A stretch of 64,000 bases of DNA from Gemmatimonadota bacterium (GTDB lineage: Bacteria > Latescibacterota > UBA2968 > UBA8231): assembly GCA_009841115.1 (NCBI GenBank), contig VXML01000058.1, positions 1 to 64,000 on the forward strand, written 5' to 3'. The stretch's first letter is position 1, and the number at the start of each line of letters is the position of its first letter. The notes under the pieces are model-generated. The model searched no databases. It was not told the DNA's origin and saw only the letters and a program-made list of their open reading frames with translations. The position numbers and the translations under genes are program-made. Shown here piece by piece: positions 25,342 through 34,596 of the stretch.

Positions 25342-26061
25342 CTAGGAAAGTCCCGCTGGCAATAGCACCAACTCTGGCACATAGGCCCTCGCCGGCAGCG
25401 CCGCGACAAAGAGGCAGGCATCGGCCACATCCTGCGGCATCAACGCTTGGGCCATCACCTCCGGTGGGGTAGGCACCGGCCGTCTAAGCACCAGCGGCGT
25501 GTCGGTCAGTCCCGGAAAGATCACGCAGGTGCGGACGCCGTTCTCCTTCTCCTCTTGGAAAGTGCCGTGGGCCAATCCGACCATCCCGTGCTTGCTCGCC
25601 TGATAAGAGACCCCAGAGGCATCCGGATTCTGCACACAGCCGCTCGACACGTAAATAATCAATCCGGTGCCCTGCTCGCGCATCACCGGCAATGCGGCCT
25701 GGGTGCAGTGGAACGCCCCTGTCAGATTGGTGCCGAGCATCATTTCCCAAGTCTCCTCAGTGAGCACCTTCAAGGCGCGATCTGGGATATTGGTCCCCGT
25801 CACATAGGCCAAGATATCTACCCGGCCATACGCTGCTACCGCCCGCTGGACCAATGCCTCTGCAGCCGCCTTGTCCCGCGCGTCAGTGGCGCACGCCAAG
25901 GCGTTTTCACCTAACTCCTCAGCCAGTGCCTCCAGTTTGTCGCCGCTGCGGGCAGCCAGCACCACTTTTGCCCCGGCTTCGACATAGGTTTTCGCCGTCG
26001 CCTCACCCATCCCGCTACTGGCACCGACGACGATCGCCACTTTTCCTGTTAGATTTACCAT
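25342..26061 (-). CDS. Short-chain dehydrogenase/reductase
   Basis: A 239-residue classical SDR with GASSGMGEA at about 13, the Asp of CATDARD, a Ser in YVSSGCVQ and the catalytic YQASKHG. The usual NNAG is YVTGTN here. AARSGDK after strand 2 suggests NADP(H). It starts 17 bases after the small LamG-like gene, so they may be co-transcribed. The substrate is unknown. Confidence 0.85.
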   Translation of the reverse strand: MVNLTGKVAIVVGASSGMGEATAKTYVEAGAKVVLAARSGDKLEALAEELGENALACATDARDKAAAEALVQRAVAAYGRVDILAYVTGTNIPDRALKVLTEETWEMMLGTNLTGAFHCTQAALPVMREQGTGLIIYVSSGCVQNPDASGVSYQASKHGMVGLAHGTFQEEKENGVRTCVIFPGLTDTPLVLRRPVPTPPEVMAQALMPQDVADACLFVAALPARAYVPELVLLPAGLS

Positions 26062-26078
26062 TTATCCCTCCTGCCGAC

Positions 26079-26288
26079 CTAGCGCATAAATTCCTCTGGT
26101 GCCAATACTCCGGCCGTAAACCGGATCCGACCAATCGCTCCCTTAAACCAACACACGCGATTCAACCGCACCTCGTCGAACTCGATAGCCGGTCCATAGG
26201 GGCCCGCGATTACGGCGGGTCGGCCACGCACGTCGAGTTTGTTGTCGTCCAACTGCTCTAAATTATCCAACTCCCATACAATCTGCAT
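26079..26288 (-). CDS. LamG-like protein with its middle missing
   Basis: A 69-residue protein preceded by AGGAGG. The first half (ELDNLEQLDDNKLDVRGRPA, then GPYGPAIEFDEV) looks like the opening of a concanavalin-type LamG domain, and the second half (NRVCWFKGAIGRIRFTAG, then LAPEEFM) like its end. The usual about 130 residues of beta-sheet between the two are absent and the join is in frame. It may be a deleted relic or a tiny derived protein. Position suggests one transcript with the SDR. Confidence 0.5.
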   Translation of the reverse strand: MQIVWELDNLEQLDDNKLDVRGRPAVIAGPYGPAIEFDEVRLNRVCWFKGAIGRIRFTAGVLAPEEFMR

Positions 26289-26315
26289 AATGCCTCCTAA
26301 TGCGATAGACCGATG

Positions 26316-27548
26316 CTATTCGGGATATATTTGAATCAGCCGCGCACTCCCCCCTTCATCAGATGTATGATATCCGAAGTACAACCTTCCCTGGTCGTCT
26401 ATCGCGTTGGTGCCGGTCACCGTGCCGCCGGTCAGAGAGGGGAAGCGGGCGAGCTGAGTCTTATCCCCGGTCTCTATATCATATTCGTACAGGGTGGGGA
26501 CATTACCATCTGCGAATCGGCAAGGAAGGGTGTACAGCTTTTTCTCGTCCTGCGACAGAATCAGACCGAAGACGAATTGGATCGACTGACCCTGTGCAAT
26601 CTCCTCGGGCGGGAGTAGAGAACCGAGATCTTTCAGGCGCTCTGCTTCGACGTCGAAAGAGTAGAGGTTGCCGCCTCTGTTAGTAAGAAGATACACGGTA
26701 TTCCCATCCCGGGTCGCCACCATACCGTGGAGGAAGCCGTTGCTCAGTATATTGCGCTGTTGGGTTCGCTGCATCACGCCCGATTTAACATCCAGTTCCC
26801 ATAGCCAGAAGTCCGGCGTATGGTAGGAGAAATACACCTTGCCCTTCTTCGTAGCCCAGATTTCGCGCGACACGTTCTTCCGGCGATATTCCGGGACGCC
26901 GGGGTAGAAGGTCGTGCGGCGTTTTTTTAGATCATAGATCAGGACATCCCCATAGGGAAAAGTGAAACCAGCCAGTTTGTCGTGTTGCCGCAGAATGTCC
27001 ATGGCGATGATTCCTTGATAGGGCACCGAGACACCGTGATTGTCCGTTGCGCTCAGGTCCTCAAAAGTCTCCGTCTGCAAATCAAAGGCGTAGAAGTGGC
27101 CCCCGCGACGTTGGTACATGTCGCTGTAGTCGGGTTTGATATCGTGGTAGTCGTGGGAGGAGAAGTACATTTTGCCCTTGTACTCCATGATCGCGACGTG
27201 CACTTTGCCGATGCTCTCTTCCGGCCCCAGATTTCCCTCCGCTGCGCTGATGCCCCGCAGGGTACCCAGCAGTTGACGATCTTCGGTCTTCGTGTTGTAC
27301 CTGAAGATGACCGTATCGTCGGGATTAACGTCGTTTTGATCACTAACGGCGAAATAGACGCGCTGCTGCCGGTCGATCCCGAGCCCACCCCAACAGACCG
27401 TCAGCTTAGATCCGCTGGGTTTTATGTCATCGAAAGAAATGAACCGGACTTTGTACTCGGCCGCAGAAGATCCTTGGGCAAGTGGGAAAATTAAAAGCAG
27501 CAAGAAGTTGGCTATTACCAATATCCTAGCGTTTCTGACGTTTTCCAT
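26316..27548 (-). CDS. Exported beta-propeller protein
   Basis: A 410-residue protein with a signal peptide (ILVIANFLLLLIFPLAQGSSA). I start at ATG 27548; an upstream extension in the frame would overlap the membrane-protein gene and looks non-coding. The mature part is built of repeated beta blades such as GGHFYAFDLQTETFEDLS, GNLYSFDVEAERLKDLG and TLYEYDIETGDKTQLAR, like a six- to eight-bladed propeller in the periplasm. It follows a DUF6785-type membrane protein by 77 bases, a pairing that suggests ligand or substrate handling at the envelope. Confidence 0.65.
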   Translation of the reverse strand: MENVRNARILVIANFLLLLIFPLAQGSSAAEYKVRFISFDDIKPSGSKLTVCWGGLGIDRQQRVYFAVSDQNDVNPDDTVIFRYNTKTEDRQLLGTLRGISAAEGNLGPEESIGKVHVAIMEYKGKMYFSSHDYHDIKPDYSDMYQRRGGHFYAFDLQTETFEDLSATDNHGVSVPYQGIIAMDILRQHDKLAGFTFPYGDVLIYDLKKRRTTFYPGVPEYRRKNVSREIWATKKGKVYFSYHTPDFWLWELDVKSGVMQRTQQRNILSNGFLHGMVATRDGNTVYLLTNRGGNLYSFDVEAERLKDLGSLLPPEEIAQGQSIQFVFGLILSQDEKKLYTLPCRFADGNVPTLYEYDIETGDKTQLARFPSLTGGTVTGTNAIDDQGRLYFGYHTSDEGGSARLIQIYPE

Positions 27549-27625
27549 TTCTTTTTTGCTCCGTTGCGGCTGTGGATTTTTCAGACTCTGACCACGATCT
27601 GGTCCACGACAGTGTCTGTTTATCC

Positions 27626-29587
27626 TCACCAGTGCATTATCAAATTCGCGGTGGCTCCATTGAAATAGTCGATTCCGTACCAGATGCCAACAGTGACGAA
27701 TTGACCCAGTATTAGCCCCAGAAAGAGGGGTCGCGTTTTTAAGTAAAGCCCTGGACCACCGTACTTCAGCACGATGCTTTTGATGGCCCAAGCCAGAAAG
27801 ACGCTGAAGAACATAGTTCCAAATACCGCACTGATGGGGAAACCGAGTGGATGGAAGGGCCACCATAGCAAGCGCTGGCGAGCCAGCATCAGCAGGCTCA
27901 TGATAAGACCGCCCATTGCCGTATAAGCCCAGTTCATCCAGTGCGGGCCTTGGAGCGACTTGATGCGAGATGCCGCGTTTTCGAAGGCGTACATCGCATC
28001 GGGGCCGAAGAAGTGGAAGTGAGTATTGATACCGCCGTAGCGATAGGCCAGTTCGAGAATGGCCCAGACCGAGCTCAGCAGCGCGGCGATGATGGCCGCG
28101 AGCATAGCCCAGAAGACCAGCCGCCGCCCCTTTTTAATGGTCTCTTCTGCCAGTTTGAGGCCATTGGCACAGGCGGCCATCACAAAGGTTAGAATATCGC
28201 TAGCCCAGATATAGGTGAACGATAGGGCGACGATGCCTGAGGATCCTAAGGCGCGGGTGCCGAAGCCAGCGGCGACAAAGTCCGAGGCGATCATCGGCGC
28301 AAAGACAAAGGCCAGCCCACCCTCGGCGACCACTCGGGTAATGCCGATGAAGAGGACGAAGGCGAAAAATAGATAGACGGGCGTGATCCAAGCCGGCAGA
28401 CCGGATTGCCACAGCCAGAACCCCATAAAACTCAGACTGCCTATAAGCAGGAAACAGGCCGTGCGGTAGGAAAGGATCTCGGCAGAGTCGTCGATGGCCC
28501 GATCGCCACAGAAGGCCCTGCGGCAAACCTGACTCAGGTGGCCCCGGGCGATCCATAGGCCGAAGAGCACCAGCACGATGATCGCCCCGAAACCCTGGTG
28601 GACGATGATGGAACCCGTATAGTTGCTATAAGCGCCGAGTACAGGATCGACTTGGTCTATGCCTAGCACATTGAAAATGCCCTGCTGTACAGTATTGGTT
28701 AAATAGAAAAACCACAGGCCAAAAGCGATATCGCGGTTGATAAAGTACGAGAAGCCGACCATCTGGAAGCTGAGTGCTATTTTGATGCCGACGGAGTCTC
28801 GGAAGAGCGGAATGGTGAAGCCGCTCCAACTGGCGATATCGCTACTTGGAATAAAGGGGAAGTAGTAGTTCAGACCATTGAGACTTTGCACGATGGCCGG
28901 CACGGCAAAGCCGAGCCACATCAGCGGGTTTTTCAAGAAGGGTTTGATCAGCGAGTTGTTGCCCGCCTCATCCCGGACCATAAAGAGCGCCACTTGGGCC
29001 AGTGGAAAGACTAGGCGTTCATTTTCGACCCACTGCTTGCGCAAGATGGCCATAATGGAAATCATGGCCATGTAGAGCGCTAGTACGAAAGGAATCCAAT
29101 AGACTAAAGGGCGAATCCAGAGCGCCCAAGGGACGCTCGCTCCCTGAGGTGCTCCTTCGAAGAAGTTTTTGATCTGGGTAAATTCGTGATGCACGATCAT
29201 CCAGTCGGGGATGATCGGCAGCAGCAGCTCGGCCCAGTTGTTCTCGGGCGTGGCGTAGTAGATAGGAGCGACGATATGGGGAAGCAAAAAGGCAGTGAGT
29301 CCAAAAAGCGGGATGGAGGTAGTCACGGTCCACATGATATAGATCAGCGCCAACTCGGAGGGACGCAGCATCCAGCCGCGACAGACGAAGCCCAGCAGGA
29401 CATTGACCACTGCGATAAAGAAAAAGAGCAGAATGATTGCGGCGGGAGTATTGAAATAGGCGGCAATATGGGGTCCCAACAGAACCATATTGGTATAGGG
29501 AACTACACCGCCGATTATCAGCGATCCCAGCGTCCCCACCACCAATGCACTTAGCCGCGGCTTGAATTCTAGGTCTGTGTTGTTCAT
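27626..29587 (-). CDS. DUF6785/DUF6784-family polytopic membrane protein
   Basis: A 653-residue protein with about 14 hydrophobic segments spread over its length, for example LIIGGVVPYTNMVLLGPHI, IILLFFFIAVVNVLLGFV and LVYWIPFVLALYMAMISIM. The pattern WVENERLVFPLAQVAL near residue 190 and the general layout fit the DUF6785/6784 family found in planctomycetes and latescibacteria. Function is unknown; a transport role is likely from topology (oligopeptide-transporter-like). It is upstream of an exported propeller gene in the same direction. Confidence 0.7.
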   Translation of the reverse strand: MNNTDLEFKPRLSALVVGTLGSLIIGGVVPYTNMVLLGPHIAAYFNTPAAIILLFFFIAVVNVLLGFVCRGWMLRPSELALIYIMWTVTTSIPLFGLTAFLLPHIVAPIYYATPENNWAELLLPIIPDWMIVHHEFTQIKNFFEGAPQGASVPWALWIRPLVYWIPFVLALYMAMISIMAILRKQWVENERLVFPLAQVALFMVRDEAGNNSLIKPFLKNPLMWLGFAVPAIVQSLNGLNYYFPFIPSSDIASWSGFTIPLFRDSVGIKIALSFQMVGFSYFINRDIAFGLWFFYLTNTVQQGIFNVLGIDQVDPVLGAYSNYTGSIIVHQGFGAIIVLVLFGLWIARGHLSQVCRRAFCGDRAIDDSAEILSYRTACFLLIGSLSFMGFWLWQSGLPAWITPVYLFFAFVLFIGITRVVAEGGLAFVFAPMIASDFVAAGFGTRALGSSGIVALSFTYIWASDILTFVMAACANGLKLAEETIKKGRRLVFWAMLAAIIAALLSSVWAILELAYRYGGINTHFHFFGPDAMYAFENAASRIKSLQGPHWMNWAYTAMGGLIMSLLMLARQRLLWWPFHPLGFPISAVFGTMFFSVFLAWAIKSIVLKYGGPGLYLKTRPLFLGLILGQFVTVGIWYGIDYFNGATANLIMHW

Positions 29588-29704
29588 CTCTTGCTCTCGA
29601 ACAAGAGGCGTGGTGGGGCTCCCCTTGATGTCGGTGATGGGGTTTTCCGTCTCGCCGAGGAAATCCCCATGACCCCGAGCGCAATGGGGACGCGATCCCG
29701 TTTT

Positions 29705-30718
29705 CTAGGTTCCCACCTCCACTCCCTGCACCCCAAACACTTCTTTGAGAAAATTCTCGCCCATCAACACGTAGCCGGTGGCGTCTGGATGAAGATTGTC
29801 CGGCAGATATTCGGCGAGGCTTTCGTCAAAGAGCTTGAGACCGTCTATATAATAGACGTTCTCGTCGCCGCGCCTTTTGAACGACTCCACGGCCTCTGCA
29901 ACCTCGACGCGCATCTGCTCCAACGTTAGGCCAACCACATTGGGCGTGGTCTCGCGGTCGTGGCCCCAAATCGGCGAGCAAACTACAAGCGGGGTATGAG
30001 GATGGCCGTCGCGGATGGTAGCAATGGTGCCGAGGACGGCCGGACGGAAGGCACGCGGGCCGAGGCTAGCGGCACCGTAGATGTTGATGCCGATCTTGAC
30101 CGAGATAAAGTCTGCGGGCAAATCGCGGATCAGCCGAGCGATAAACGGATCGGCGTGGCACTGGCCACCGAAGCCCAGCGACGTGAGGTTGAAGTCCTGG
30201 GCGCGAGCTACCACCCCAGGCCAAGTGGTGGCGGGCGATCCCGCAGTGCGGCAGTGGGTGATAGAGCTGCCATACGTGACCCACTTCAGCCGATTGTCCT
30301 CGCTTTTTTCGCAACGCGCTCCCTCGGGCAATGCAATGTGGCGCACGGCAACGGGCATGGCCGGCGACAGCCAAACCTCCACGGATTTCTCGCCCGCCGG
30401 CAAGCCCTCGAAACGCACCTCAGTCGCGCCAGCCGCATACGAAGTGGCAGCTACGATCTGCCCTCCGATGCACAGGTCAAAACAGCCATCTTCAACAAGC
30501 GGCTCGCAGCCGACGACCAATTCCTCGGCGTCCGTAGCCAAGCGCACGCGCACGCCCGAAGGCATCTCGGCCCGCCCGGCAAGGCCGCTCTCCCCAGGCG
30601 AGTACAGGTCCAAATCCCCGTGGGGAATGCGCCAAGGCTTGACCCAGCCCGATCCTTCTTTGAGTGAGATCACACCGCTCCACGTCAGGCGGGGATCGTT
30701 GGCAGCAATGGTCGGCAT
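29705..30718 (-). CDS. SGNH/GDSL-family hydrolase
   Basis: A 337-residue protein with an N-terminal beta domain (about 1-150) and a C-terminal SGNH hydrolase. The motifs are TYGSSITHC (catalytic Ser, block I), GFGGQCHADPF (block II), IKIGINIYG (block III) and LPDNLHPDATGY (Asp and His, block V). Such enzymes remove acyl groups from sugars or lipids. Start at ATG 30718 after AAAGGACTCCT; no signal peptide. It is divergent from the GH10 xylanase, so the two may act on acetylated xylan, though in different compartments. Confidence 0.82.
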   Translation of the reverse strand: MPTIAANDPRLTWSGVISLKEGSGWVKPWRIPHGDLDLYSPGESGLAGRAEMPSGVRVRLATDAEELVVGCEPLVEDGCFDLCIGGQIVAATSYAAGATEVRFEGLPAGEKSVEVWLSPAMPVAVRHIALPEGARCEKSEDNRLKWVTYGSSITHCRTAGSPATTWPGVVARAQDFNLTSLGFGGQCHADPFIARLIRDLPADFISVKIGINIYGAASLGPRAFRPAVLGTIATIRDGHPHTPLVVCSPIWGHDRETTPNVVGLTLEQMRVEVAEAVESFKRRGDENVYYIDGLKLFDESLAEYLPDNLHPDATGYVLMGENFLKEVFGVQGVEVGT

Positions 30719-30899
30719 AGGAGTCCTTTCTGAGTTAGGGCCACTGGTATAGCTTACAGGTAGCTTATCGGAGGTTCCTAGGGCACAGTGGCTGGAGCAA
30801 TATAGCGGCATGGGCAAAGACGGGGCAACCGGCGAACCGATGACCTGCTCGACGACAACCGCACTTGGTGCGTTTCTGACAATCTATCCGGGAGTATCC

Positions 30900-32726
30900 A
30901 TGTTTAAATTGATCGCTTTTGCCATCCTGTTCACCGTCCACGCCGCCCAAGCACAAATCCCCGCTGGTGGCATTCCTTTGACCCAAGGCGACTTTCTCCA
31001 TTCGGCCCGCGTACCCAGCGCCGCCAACCGTGCCCGCAGTCAGGTCGTAGAGGTCGAGCACGCATCATTTGACCAAGCCCTGCGCATCGAAGTGCTGCAC
31101 GAGGCGGGCGATCCTTGGAGCGTCGAAATTGGCAACCCCACAGCCCTCTCAGTGCAAAAGGGAGATGTCGCCCTGATCCACTTTTGGGCGCGGGGAATCC
31201 AGTCGAGCGACGAAACCGGCGAGGTCTATGCCACAGTCTATGCCCAGCAGGCCGCGCCCGATTGGGACAAATCGCTCTACAGGGGGTTCAGTGTGGGGCT
31301 TGCTTGGCGCGAGTTCTTTTATCCGTTTGAATTTATCGACGAGTACGACGCCGGCGAAGCCGCGATCAACTTCGGCGTCGGCAGCCGTCGCCAGACCATT
31401 GAAATCGCCGGCTTTGAAATCCTTCACTACGGTAGCAACCTATCCGTGGGCGACCTGCCCCAGACCCGCTTGACTTACGCCGGCCGCGCCCCTGACGCCG
31501 CTTGGCGACAAAGCGCAGAAGAACGCATCAGGCAGCACCGCCAAGGCGATTTCACGCTGCAAATCATCGACTCGGCTGGCCAGCCAGTGGCCGATTCCCC
31601 AGTCGAAGTCACCATGCAGCGCCACGCCTTCCTCTTTGGCTCGGCCCTGCAGATGTGGCGGCTGACCAGCGAGACGGCCGAAGATCAAACCTATCGCGCC
31701 AAGGTCCAAGAACTCTTCAACGCCGCCTCCAACGAAAACGCCCTCAAATGGCCGCCTTGGGATGGCGACTGGGGCCAGACCCGTTTCAGTCGCGCCAAGA
31801 CGCTGGCCGGCTTTGCTTGGCTCAAGGACCATGGTTTTCACCGGCGCGGCCACGTCTTGGTCTGGCCTGGCTGGCGCAATCTGCCCCAAAGCATCCGCGA
31901 TATGGCCGACCAAGCCGACGCAGCCACGGCTATTCCCCCACTCGTCATTGACCATATAGACGAAATCATCCAAGCCACCGAGGGACTAGTCGAGGAGTGG
32001 GACGTCATCAACGAGCCGTACACCAACCACGACCTCATGGATCTCAGCGGCGACCACGTCATGGTCGAGTGGTTCCAAGCCGCCCGCCGCAATCTCCCTA
32101 CGGCCCCCCTGTACCTCAATGACTACAACATCCTCAGCAATAACGGCCAAGATGTAGCTCACCAGAATCACTACGAGCAAACCATTCACTATTTGCTCAA
32201 TCAAGGTGCCCCCATTACCGGCTTGGGTATGCAAGGGCATTTTGGCGACCAAGTGACGGCTCCCGCAAAGCTATTGGCCCTACTCGACCGCTTTGGCCGC
32301 TTCGGCCTCGACATCAAAATCACCGAATTCGACATCAACACCACCGACCAAGCGCTGCTCAATGATTATACCCGCGACTTTATGACCGTCGTCTTCAGCC
32401 ACCCCGCGGTCGCTGGTTTGCAGTGGTGGGGTTTTTGGGAAAAGGCCCACTGGCGGCCCAACGCCGCCCTGTACAACGCCGACTGGAGTCCTAGACCCCA
32501 CGCACAGATCTACAAGGATTTGGTTTTTAATCAGTGGTGGACCCGCCGGCAGGGTAAAACCAGCGCCGACGGGCAGTTTAGCGGCCGGGGTTTTTACGGC
32601 TCCTACCAAGTAGAAGTTCGGCTCGGCGACGAAGTGTTCACCGCGCCTTTTACCCTCGAAGCCGATACGGAAACCGCCACCATCCACCTAGACGCTGCGA
32701 CCAATATCCGCGATACCGAGGAATAA
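30900..32726 (+). CDS. Secreted GH10 endo-1,4-beta-xylanase
   Basis: A 608-residue protein. Signal peptide MFKLIAFAILFTVHAAQAQ; residues about 20-190 form a carbohydrate-binding-like beta-sandwich; about 215-545 is a GH10 barrel with the acid/base Glu in WDVINEPYTN (near 372) and the nucleophile Glu in IKITEFDIN (near 476), plus LYLNDYN; a small beta domain ends the protein. It should cut xylan or related polysaccharides outside the cytoplasm. Start at ATG 30900, where the signal peptide begins. It has no tail or sorting domain like those at 51-60 kb. Confidence 0.9.
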   Translation: MFKLIAFAILFTVHAAQAQIPAGGIPLTQGDFLHSARVPSAANRARSQVVEVEHASFDQALRIEVLHEAGDPWSVEIGNPTALSVQKGDVALIHFWARGIQSSDETGEVYATVYAQQAAPDWDKSLYRGFSVGLAWREFFYPFEFIDEYDAGEAAINFGVGSRRQTIEIAGFEILHYGSNLSVGDLPQTRLTYAGRAPDAAWRQSAEERIRQHRQGDFTLQIIDSAGQPVADSPVEVTMQRHAFLFGSALQMWRLTSETAEDQTYRAKVQELFNAASNENALKWPPWDGDWGQTRFSRAKTLAGFAWLKDHGFHRRGHVLVWPGWRNLPQSIRDMADQADAATAIPPLVIDHIDEIIQATEGLVEEWDVINEPYTNHDLMDLSGDHVMVEWFQAARRNLPTAPLYLNDYNILSNNGQDVAHQNHYEQTIHYLLNQGAPITGLGMQGHFGDQVTAPAKLLALLDRFGRFGLDIKITEFDINTTDQALLNDYTRDFMTVVFSHPAVAGLQWWGFWEKAHWRPNAALYNADWSPRPHAQIYKDLVFNQWWTRRQGKTSADGQFSGRGFYGSYQVEVRLGDEVFTAPFTLEADTETATIHLDAATNIRDTEE

Positions 32727-32779
32727 CCCACTCAGTTCAATTTTCCACCTTGAAATGGGCTTTCCCTAGGGCATAGAGA

Positions 32780-33616
32780 TCAGCCAGTCCGCGGCCGCAC
32801 CACAGTTTCGCCGTCGGCTTCCACCAGCGGCCGGTTGTAGATATAGGGGGGTTCGAGCACGGCCTGTTGCGCCTCGGTTAGCTCGCTGACCCATTCAGGC
32901 TGGCTGGTCTGGTAGGTGCCGCCGGCAAAGTGCAGATACTTGGGCGAGTAGCGGTAGAGCAGGGAGCGCCGCTCGTGTTCGGCCGTCCACGGAAGCGTGC
33001 CGTGCAGAGTTGCCTCGTTGAAGATGACCATGTCGCCGGTCTTGCAGGGGACGTTGTACACGACCTCGCGGTGCTCCTGCCAGAGACGGACCTTTTCCGG
33101 CAGCGGGAAGTTGGCCTTGTGACTGCCTGGGATCACGCACAGTCCGCCGTCGCCCTCATTGACGTCGGCGAGCTGGAACTGGCAGACGATCATGCCGCAG
33201 CGCATCTGGTCGTTGGCATACGCGTAGTACTGCGCGCCGTTGAAGTGGCGGCTGGTCGAGCCGTGGAGGATCAGGCCCTCGGCACCCTTGCCGCCGCAGA
33301 GCATAAAGGGCGAGTGGTCCATCTTCCAGCCGCGGCCAAAGAGCGCGTCGAGATAGGGAATGAGCTTTTTGTGCGCCAACAGGGCGCGGAAGGGCAGGCA
33401 GTGGGGGTTTTCCCATTCGAGCATCCCCGTGAACATACCGCGCCGCCGGCCCTCGAGCGCGTCGCTGCCGCCGGTATTGTGATTGCCGTCTTCGCCGCGC
33501 TTGTCCTCATTGGCGTCAAAGGCCGCATTGAGTGCATCGACTTCGGCGTCCGTGAGGAAGCCGGGGACCTTCAGGAAACCCTGTAGGTCGAAAAGAAATT
33601 TCTCCGTGTCGTTCAT
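32780..33616 (-). CDS. PhyH-family protein with HGS in place of HxD
   Basis: A 278-residue PhyH-fold protein: LADVNEGDGGLCVIPGSHK, distal His205 in NEATLHGTLP and Arg216/217 after it. Where HxD is expected it has H118-G-S120 (LILHGSTSRH), like the HGG protein at 14852, so the two belong to one divergent subgroup. ATG 33616 shares its A with the stop of the upstream epimerase gene (TGATG), a sign of translational coupling; TTG three bases earlier is a less likely start. The substrate is unknown. Confidence 0.8.
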   Translation of the reverse strand: MNDTEKFLFDLQGFLKVPGFLTDAEVDALNAAFDANEDKRGEDGNHNTGGSDALEGRRRGMFTGMLEWENPHCLPFRALLAHKKLIPYLDALFGRGWKMDHSPFMLCGGKGAEGLILHGSTSRHFNGAQYYAYANDQMRCGMIVCQFQLADVNEGDGGLCVIPGSHKANFPLPEKVRLWQEHREVVYNVPCKTGDMVIFNEATLHGTLPWTAEHERRSLLYRYSPKYLHFAGGTYQTSQPEWVSELTEAQQAVLEPPYIYNRPLVEADGETVVRPRTG

Positions 33617-34413
33617 CAATAATACGTCTCCGCGTTGTGCACCGGGTCGTAGCCCACTTCGCGCCGGGGCGTTTCAATGTCAAAGATGTTATAGGTGTTG
33701 TCCGAGATCGCAAAGTAATGCGCACCGCTGGGCAGGTCGCCAGCGCAATGCCGCTGGAAGCAGGCATGGACCAAGCGGGCGGCGTCCTCTTGGTGACACC
33801 AGACCGCGAAGTAGCCCCGCTCTGATACGTGGACATTGTTTTCTGCGTTGACGCCACCCCAGCGCATGGCAACCGCGCTGTGCCCCAAGTCAGCGACCTT
33901 CTGCACCCACTCCTCCACGTGGGCTTTTTCGCGTCCGTAGTCGTTGATCGGGTGCGCGGGCACGGCCGCAGAAATCCGCTCAGGCCACTCGATTATCTCG
34001 TCAAACTGCCGCTTGGCCAAAGTCCAATAGAAGCCCGGCTGGTAAAAGTCGTACAGCCCATCGACCGCGTGCACCGAACTGGAGCCGACGATCATCGGCG
34101 GCTCGTCTTGAGCCAACACCGCCTCAAAAACCAAGTCGGTCATCCGGTTCATGGCCGCCAAGCCGCCGCCGCGGGCCAGATAGACGACCAAATCGCACCC
34201 GGGGATCAATGCGCAAAATTCATCCGGCGACTCCATAATATCGAGATCGATAAAATCCCCTCCGGCATCCGGCTCGGTCGCCTTATCCGGCGCACCGGGC
34301 AAATCCACGGAAACCATGCGGTAGCGCGGGTCGAGCCGAGGCATATAAGTCCGCAGGCCCGAGCCAATCGTGCCGCGTCCGCCGATGAGCAAAACCTTGT
34401 ATGCTGATGCCAC
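33616..34413 (-). CDS. NAD-dependent epimerase/dehydratase
   Basis: A 265-residue extended-SDR protein. Rossmann motif GGRGTIGSGL, GSSSVHAVDG region, and NDYGREKAH for the Tyr-x-x-x-Lys pair. I start at GTG 34413, which follows AAAGGAGAAATA and lies 18 bases below a good promoter; an ATG at 34467 would lie inside the promoter. The family changes nucleotide sugars or sugar acids. It is coupled to the following PhyH gene by a one-base overlap. Confidence 0.78.
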   Translation of the reverse strand: MASAYKVLLIGGRGTIGSGLRTYMPRLDPRYRMVSVDLPGAPDKATEPDAGGDFIDLDIMESPDEFCALIPGCDLVVYLARGGGLAAMNRMTDLVFEAVLAQDEPPMIVGSSSVHAVDGLYDFYQPGFYWTLAKRQFDEIIEWPERISAAVPAHPINDYGREKAHVEEWVQKVADLGHSAVAMRWGGVNAENNVHVSERGYFAVWCHQEDAARLVHACFQRHCAGDLPSGAHYFAISDNTYNIFDIETPRREVGYDPVHNAETYY

Positions 34414-34438
34414 TATTTCTCCTTTCGCGTTGAGATGA

Positions 34439-34467
34439 AAATTAGCTGGCTTGGTAGGTACGTGCAA
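34439..34467 (-). promoter_or_regulatory. Sigma-70 type promoter of the epimerase/PhyH operon
   Basis: On the minus strand TTGCAC (34462-34467) and TAATTT (34439-34444) are 17 bp apart. Transcription would start near 34432, just before the ribosome site of the GTG start at 34413. This supports that start. Confidence 0.55.
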
Positions 34468-34596
34468 CGGCGCGTTGCGGCGATTATGCTATAGTAATAG
34501 ATAGGTCTCTACTTGACATTATAGCGGCTTGGTGGCCGTCTTTGTCAGGTTGTGATAAGTGCAGGCCCTGCAACAAAAAATAGAGGATTGTGAAAG

